Shown here in pieces: positions 47,601 to 56,600 of a DNA stretch of 64,000 bases. The first letter of the stretch is position 1, and each line of letters opens with the position of its first letter. The DNA is from Amoebophrya sp. A120. Lineage: Eukaryota; Sar; Dinophyceae; Syndiniales; Amoebophryaceae. The notes beneath the pieces are model-generated. The model ran no database searches, was not told the DNA's origin, and worked only from the letters and a program-made list of their open reading frames with translations. The DNA is taken from positions 2,892,658 through 2,956,657 of the forward strand of contig CAJINV010000006.1 of NCBI GenBank assembly GCA_905178155.1. The letters are read 5' to 3'. The translations under genes were made by a program, and so were the position numbers.

Positions 47601-50600
47601 TGCTTGTCATGCAAAAACGCAGTTTGTCACGCGGAAAACGCAACACTAACGCTAAGCAGCGCAGATGCTTCTCATGCTTGGCTGTGCATTACAGAGCATT
47701 CACTATTCCCTACCCAGCATTACAAGTTTCCGGACCCAGACATGATATTTGCAGTTGATATTTAACGGTACTAACGACGAAAGAGCAGTGGAGCCGGAAA
47801 TTGGAAGAGGTGGAAAAATATCCTGTGCAAACGGATCGTACTCGTATTGCAATCATGCATTTACAAATCTTTTTCTTAAGGTAAATCAGCATTACATTTT
47901 TCCTTTCTCATGCTGAGGAAATTTGTAATGCATTTAAACGAGTGCGATGCTTTTGGTTTTGTAATTCATAAAAAAATGAACGGCATTGGTGTTGCATCTT
48001 CGCTGCCCGCCGAGCCGGTCCTACCCCTTGGTCCTCCTGGAGCTGAAGTACACGCCGCCGCGGTGGAGGATGAATATGCAAAGAAAAAAACAGTGTAAAT
48101 GTAACTTTGTGTTGCAGACGTATGTAAAACACTTATCACCTGTCATGCTAGACACATGCATCAGAGGCTCTTTTCGTCCGTGTTTTCACTGATACTAGCT
48201 ACGCATGACAGGTTTTCTCTGTCATGCAGAGCAATCTTGTGATGCTGTTTCTCCAAGAAAGTTACACTCACACAGTTTTTTCCTTGGATAATGAAGTAGA
48301 CGATGGTAGTACCTACTTTGCAAACGAAAACCTGCAGTTCCTCTACGAAAATTTTCACGCGTATGGAAGCGTCAGGATCGAAATCGACAAAGTCGAAAAA
48401 TTTGCAATGCGTAAAATGTAGGGCACATAAGGCCTGTGTAGTTGGGGAGCAGGCAAGTGAGACCGATTGCAAGCCTGTTTAGGGGAAGACGATGCGCTGC
48501 CAGAATAGCATGACAGGAGCAGTCTTCTTCGTCCAAACAGCATGACAGACTGGATTTTGGTGCTCCCGAAATTTGTCATGCGCCACTCGGAAACTGAGGC
48601 TCCAACTAGTATCGATTTTATGCATCGCAAACTATTTCGATTTTGTTGATTTCGATTCTGACACCCCCATAACGCGGCTTGCGATGCAGTCCGGCACAAG
48701 CTGAATCCCGCGCCGAGACTATTGAGAGGAAATATCCCCCCTCCCCATATTGAAAAGGCACGTTTCCAAAAATTTGTATTGCGGATTTGAGGTCGCAAAT
48801 CACATCTGTCCTGCAAGAAGACAAGGGCAGAAGCTTCCGCCCCATTATGGAAGCGATTTGTCATGCTGTTGGGCCTAAAGGGGGGCCGCTTGCCATGCTG
48901 AACTACTAGACCCATACGCCCCTACCTAGCCTGGGGATCTGGCCGCAGTGCCTCTCTGCAATACAAAGCTGATTTGTGGCCACAAATCAGCATCACAAAT
49001 TTCCTTTTTGATATGGGGAGGGGGGATTTTTCATTTTGATAGAAACTGTTCTTGCTTTCCGCCGCACAGAGCCGGTTGCTTTTCGAGCAGGAGGTGATGC
49101 GGTACGACGATATCGCGAGGAGAAATCCCCCCTCCCCGTATTGACGAGGTACGTTTTCGAAAATTTGTGCTGCTGATTTGTGACCACAAAGCGTCTCGGT
49201 GTTGCATGAAGGCAACCGCACAGGCTCCGCCGCATTCTACAGGCGGTTTGTCATGCTGTTGCTCCTACAGCGTAGACGTCTGCCATGCCAAGTGTCTACG
49301 CTCAAATCTGTCCACTCAGGCTCGGCAAGGGCCTGTAGTGCTCTCCCGCAAGACAAATCTGATTTGTGGACGCAAATCGAGCGTCAGAGGCTTCGTTTTG
49401 ATATGGGGAGGGGGGGTTTTTCCAGTTGATAGGCGAAAAGGCGTACGACATGAAGCACCGACGGAACACGGCGGGCCATGAGGTCTCCGTGCAAACCGTG
49501 CAAACTATCGTGAACGCGAAGAAAACGCACACGAGGGGAAGGCGCTTGAAGGTCCTGGTGTCCACTTCTGCATCTTCGGGTGCTAGGAGTCCACCGCGAA
49601 CGGACGACGATGTCCTCTCCGCTACTCCCCGGCGTCGCATTATGGGAGTGTCAGGATTGAAATCGTCAAGGTTGAAATAGTTTGTGATGCATAAAATGCA
49701 ACCCACAAAATGCCTGTCTTGCAGAGTAGGCAAGGGAGGCAGATTGTAAGCCTTTTTTGAGGGGTAGAAATAGAGCTGCTGAAGTAGCATGACAAAAGGC
49801 GTCTTCCTTACCCAAGCAGCATGACAAACTGGATTTCGGTTCTACCCAAATTTGTCATGCGCCACTTGGAAACTGGGTCACAGCTGGCATCCATTTGATG
49901 CATGGCAAATCATTTCAACTTTGTCGATTTCAAACCTGACGCTTCCATACGCATTCTGCTGGAGCTCGACGACCGGCCGCCGATGATGTGGGTCTGCGAT
50001 TTCTTCTTCTACCTGTTTTTCCTCGCGGAGCTGATTTTCCGCTTGACAAGGCAGCACAACTACTTCAACTTGGATATGGCGTTCTCAACTGTTACATTCT
50101 CAACTGTTGCATGAGTTTGTGATGCAAGAATAGCAAAAGTCCAAGAAGGGAGGTCGCACGTGTAGCATTAGAAAGTCCGCAGAGAGATAGGCGTTGTGTA
50201 GCCATTTGCAAACTTGTCATGCAAAGCAGGCAGAACGTGTGGATGAGATGATGGTAGTTCTGCAGGACGCATTCATGTAACAGGTGAGAGTGTAACGTTT
50301 GAGAGCGCCATACTGGAGCACTTTCTGTACGACAACTACCTCCCCTTCATCACGATCATTTTGGACACCACGCGGCTCATATGAAGAGAGTGCACGACAA
50401 CTCCCCCCCGTCCACCTCATTTGTCATGCAAAGCACCCAAAAATCCACCCTTTACCTCTTGGCACTGTGTGCATGACAAGTTCTGGTAGCGGCCCAAGTA
50501 GCACTACGCTGCTCCAGTGCAAATTCGCCATGCAAAACCGGCATTTTTGGTGATGCTTGTTGTATAATTTGCATTCATGCTTTACGAGGGGGAGGGGGGG

Positions 50601-53600
50601 TTGTGCAGTGTCATAGCTCATCTTTCTCTTCCAAGTGTCGCCGAAAGACAATCAGCCGACGCCGGACAAGGTGATCCACACCATGATGCTCATCCGCGTT
50701 CTGCGGCTCTGGAAGTACACCCAAGCCGCGCTCTCCGAGTCCCCCCGGTTTCGCCGCTTCGGGTTCGTCCTCGACCGCTTCTATATCAAATGCAAAAGTG
50801 TCTGGGTCTGGAAACTTGTGATGCTGAGTGGCGTAGCATGAGGAGGCCACAAGTGCTGGCTCAGCATGACAAGTTCCTGAGCTTCTAGGTGTTCTGCTTA
50901 TTCTGCATGACAAATTGCGTCTCCGCATGACAGAAAAATGCGGCTCTTGGGCAACGTGCATGACAGATTTAAGAGTCATGCCAGACAAGCATGACAAACA
51001 TGCATTCTTCCAGACCCAGACATTTTTACATTTGATATTCTACCAGCTGCGTCGGCCGCTCTTGTTCGGTTCCATTCTGTTCATATCAACTGCAAATATC
51101 CCTCGGATGTCTGGAAAACAAATGCGAGGTTTGTCATGCTAGGCTAGCAGGATTCTCAAGTCTGTCATGCGCGTTAGTACCCAAAAGCCCTTTTTTTCTG
51201 TGATGCAGAGTCGCAGTTTGTCATGCAGAATCAATAGGCAACAGCAACACTTAGAAGCTCAGAAGCTTGTCATGCTGTTGAGCCATCATTTGTGGTGCAC
51301 TCATGCTACGTCACTGAGCATTACGAGTTTCCAGACATCATCCAGGGATATTTGCATTTGATAGTTCGTCATGGCCTGCTACTTCATGTCCTTTCTGATC
51401 ACCTTATCCCACGAAAAAACTGTTTCACTGTGATGATTTTGCAAGATCTGCATCACAAGTTTGTTACACATGACACAGAAAATTTGCCATGCGCGCTTTC
51501 AAAGGGAAAACCCCGCTAAAGAGTCAAGGTCTTGCAGGTGTAGCAAGCCAAATAGTTCTGTGTTCCATTCTATGCATCACAAGTTCACAGTGAAACAGTT
51601 TTTCCTTGCGATATACCTCGCAAGTGAAACAGTCGGTGATGGATGGCGATTACTTTTATGCACTGCAAAAGCATCGTACTATAGTATGAATTGCATTACA
51701 AATTAGGTCAGCATGAAAAAATAAAATTTGTCATGCGAAATTACCTAAAAAACCAGATTTGTCGTGCTGGTCTGGCATGTATAGGAGTACGATACTTTCC
51801 CACAGGATAACTTTGCTTACATGGCGAAAATCAACCCCTCGTTTTCCATTCTGGACTACTTTTTATCGCAAGAAAAAAGTGTTACAGTTACACATTGTGT
51901 TGCAAGACCGGCAACACAGGCAACCTTTCTCATGCAGGAAATGCTTGGGAGCCTCGTTTCCTTCCTGTTTTCCCTTATAATTTTCGCATTACAAGTTTTC
52001 TGTGCCACACAGAGAAAATTTGTGATGCAGAAACTCCAACAAATGTGTAACTGTAACACTTTTTTCTGGTCATACTTTTCCGCGACTTTTTACTCCTTTT
52101 TCACCATATATCCCACGAAAAAACTGTTTCACTGATGTGGTGATTTAGCAATATCTGCATCACAACACAAGTTTGTTACACACGACGAGACAGAAAACTT
52201 GCCATGCGCGCTTCCCAAGGGAAAAACACGGTTGAAACTCGAATGTTCTATGCAGGTGTAGCAAGACAAACACTTTGGCGTTTCGTTTTCTGCATCACAA
52301 GTTCACAGTGAAGCAGTTTTTTCTTGCGATACCATCGCGCAGATGACCTCATTCGACCGCTGGCTTACGGGCATCATCCGCCCGATGGGTGAAGTATGGA
52401 TTGCAAATATGTCTTGGTCTGGAAACTTGTGATGCAAATCTGTGAATCGTGGGCGCACTACAATATGCAGCTAAGCATGACAAGTTTTTGCACGTGCCAT
52501 GTGCTTCGTTTTCTGCATGGCAAAGTGCGTTGTTCCATGACAGGCAGGAGGTCCCGTTCCTGCTTACGCCTCACAGATCCAAGAGTTATGCCAGACAAGC
52601 ATGACAAGTCCTGCATTCTTCCATACCCAGACATTTTTGCAATGCATAGGAAGTTCAGTTCACATTGGCGATTCTGCTCATGCTTGTGGTTGTGATTATT
52701 CAGTTTGGCCTAGTGAACAACATCACCGGGCTGTTCGTCGCCTACGTCATCAAGTCGGGTGAAGTATGAACTGCAATAGTAGATCTGATACTCGTACTAA
52801 TTCTTGCAGTCATGCATTACAAATCTTTTCCTTCAGGTAAATCCGCATTACAAATTTTATTTCTCATGCTGAGAAAATTTGTAATGCATTTACACAAGTA
52901 AGTACTACTATCGGATACTTTTGCAATTCATAAGAAGAACAGCGCGATCAGAATCGCTTCGTCCGCGAGGCCAGTATCAAATGCAAAAATGTCTGGGTCT
53001 GGAAGAGTGCAAGTTTGCCATGCTTGTCTGGCACGACTCGCGAATCTGTGTTGCATAGGCACGAAAAAGGAGCGGCCCTCTTTTTACCTGTCATGCAAAA
53101 ATGCAGTTTGCCATGCGGAATACGGAAGACATAGCAGCCAAAAAATTTGTCATGCATAGCTGCGTATTGCAGTGCGTCTATCCTTCACCTTTAGCATTAC
53201 AAGTTTCCAGACCCAGACATGTTTGCAGTCCATAGCCAGGAGGCAGGCCCGATTGAAGCTGAAGGCGATGACGCGGATGCGCGAACTAATCGACGCAGTG
53301 TCCGTTCCGGCGGTGGTATCAAATGCAAATGTAATCGTCCCTGGAGGTCTGGAACTGGATGGGTGCAGCTTGTAATGCATCGTCCCCCAGATTTTTGTCC
53401 AAAAATTTTATAAAATCTGTTTTGCGGGGGGTAGCACAAGATCCTGTTCTAAAACACGGCTTTTTCTCAAAACGGCATATGTAGTTCTGGACGAAAGCCC
53501 GAACTAAAAAAGGTAACAAGCTGTCATGCTACATTACCCTGCATTCCAACATGACAAACTTAAACTTGTGCACTCCTCCACCCGGCGTCCAGGGATGTTT

Positions 53601-56600
53601 ATTGCAGTTGATAGGTCGAGGTGTGCCGCAAAGAGGGGAAGTACTTTAGCTTCCGCCCCGTGCTACCTGCGGACTTCAACCAGGACGCCCTCAAGCAGGA
53701 GGGCTATGAATTGCAAATATGTCTGGGTCTGGAAACTTGTGATGCTGGTTGGCGAATGATTAGGGTGCCGCAATTGCCGTTCCAGCATGACAAGTTTCTG
53801 AGGTGGTCGGTGTAGTCTATCCTGCATGACAAACTGCGTTTCCGCATGACAGAAAATTGACGCTCTTGGGTAACGTGCATGACAGACTTGAGAGTCATGC
53901 TAGTCGAGCATAACAAGTCTTGCATTCTTCCTGACCCAGACACTTTTGCAATCCATAAGGGCGGGGGGCAAACGATCGAGGACGTTACCCGCACGATTGT
54001 GAATCCCAATACGGTATCCAGTGTAAAAACGGGGCCCACGTCCCGTAGTCGAAATGGGAAATCGGCTAGACAAATCAACAAGCTTTGGCTGTTGTGCATG
54101 ACATCAAGTTTGGCCTCGTAGTGAAGTCGATCCTGTTTCTACTTAGCTAGTTTCGCAGCATCACACACAGAGCTACTAGCATATAATCACGCTGCTTCGA
54201 CGAGCATCACAAATTCAAAAACACGACTACAGAGAATGCTTTTCATGGGGCTCCGCATGAGAAGCATGCTTAATACCATGCAGATTTGCACGCCAAATAT
54301 GGGGTCGTGGGGACGTTTTTACATAGGATACACGGGCGAGGAGGAGACGGTCGTGGTGAAAAATTACGGGCAGCGCATGTTGCTGCAGAGAGAAGACTTG
54401 GAACATGTAATTCACTACGTTGAGCCCCCGGTTATCAAATGCAAATATCCCTGGATGTGGTCTGGAAACTTGTAATGCTGATTTGTGAATAGTGAATTCT
54501 CTGTAATTATGCACAGCCAAGCATGAGAAATATTTGCGCGGTTTCATCGTGTTCGTGTGTTTGCGCTGTCCGCATGACAATAGCTGCGTTTTGATGCTCA
54601 TGACAAGCAAGAGGGTCGTCTCTTCTTGGACACGCATCACAAACTCTCCAGTCATGCCAGATCGATATTTGCAATGCATACCGGTTATGAAATGCAAAAG
54701 CATCGCACTAGTATAATCGCATGACAAATTTGCTCAGTATTACAAATGAAATTTGTAATGCTGTTTTACCTTTAGGAAAGGGATTTGTCATGCACAAATG
54801 CGATTACTACGAGTACGATTCTTTTGCACAGCATACCGGTGCCCTCCAGTCAACTGCAAACGGTGACTATCCAAGAAAAAAAGATTGTACGTGTAACTTT
54901 ATTGCTGGAGGATCAGCATTACAAATAGAAATATTTCTGGCATGACAGCAAAAACCTGTCATGCGCAGATAGAACGTGAAAGCGCCCTTGAATGGACCCT
55001 AGAATGCATCCCTACTAGCATGACAGACGCAATCATCTTGCAAGCTGCCCATCACAAATTTACACTAACAGCGTTTTTATCTTGGATAGAGACGCGGGCC
55101 TCGTTTCTCAGCTTCCGCAACCGGGGCAAGGGGCATATGGGGCTCTCAACCGTTACATTCTCAACTGTTACATGAATTTGTCATGCAAAATTCCCATGCT
55201 TTGCCAGAGGATTAAGGTGCTTCGCATGACAAATTCTCGAAAGCAGGTCAAACAGCATCTAAATCTGTTGCAAATTTGTGATGCGAGACTCGCAAGCTTG
55301 CCCCTTTCCATATTGCTGCGCTGGCATCGCAAATTCGTGTAACAGTTGAGAATGTAACGTTTGAGAACGCCATAGGGCAGGAACAAATGCCCGAGCCGCC
55401 AGAGCCAAAGTATGAGGGTTCGTTGTTTTTGGTTTAAATTTGAGAAAAAAAGATAATATCGTGAAGCATCCAGCACCAGCATGCACATGCAATTGCAAAT
55501 TTCGTATCAAAAAAAATTCTGGAGAGGGCAGAGCCACAGAATAAATTCAATGTGGTGCATCATGATCATGATTGCTTTTGCTAAATAATAAAATAGACCA
55601 TCGAAATAGAACAAAAAAAAACCCGCCGCAGGATGAGCTGGAAAGAAGCCCAGAAAGCTATCAAAGTGAAAAAAGCCGCTATCCCATACTCAAAAGAAAA
55701 TTTGTGTTGCTGGACTTGTGTACATAAATGAGCTTTGTATTGCAGCAAGAGCTTGACTTGTGCTTGTCGGCATATTCTAAGCCCGTTTGGATAGTACGCA
55801 CCCGTCTAGCAGCTGAGCATGAGAAACAAGTCCGACAGAGGCGAAAACACAACATGACAGACTGGCTGTACAATGTGCCACATGGCTGCAGCCGTTGCCT
55901 TGTACGCAAGACAAAGCTGATTTTTTTATGGTCACAAATCAGCGTCACAAATTTCCTTTTCGACATGGGGACGAGGGGCGATTTTTCCTCACAATAAAGG
56001 CCATCGGTCTGCGAACCGACGAGGTGCTCGACTGCTACGACTGCCTCCTTATGGATTGCAAAAGTATTGTACTCGTATAAATGCATTACAAATTTACTCA
56101 GCATGAGAAATCAAATCTGTAATGCTGATTTACCTTAAGAAACAGATTTGCAATGCATGATTGCAATACGAGTGCGATGCTTTTGCATTGCATACTCCTG
56201 GAGGCGGACACGAACTGTCACGGGTATCAACTACAAATATCCCTGGATGTCTGGAAGAATGCACCTTGTGATGCTATTTTTGGATTCTAAAAAAATTTGT
56301 GTTGCATGACAAGCAATAGGAGTCCTGTCCAGTTCTTTTTGCCACGTGGAGAGGGTATTTCTCATGCAGGATAGCAGGTATCAAGAAGCACTCAGAAATA
56401 AATCTGTGATGCTAGGGCATACATCACAGCCGTCATGGGTCATGTCAGGTGTGCATGACAAACCTTCCAGGATCCCCAGACACATTTGCATCTGATAACG
56501 GGTTCGGCGTTACCACTGACGCCTTCATGGGTGCGCTGCTATCCTACGCGGGAGTTTTGTCTGCGCGAGATCTGTTTTCAATCGGGTGCACGATGCGCAA

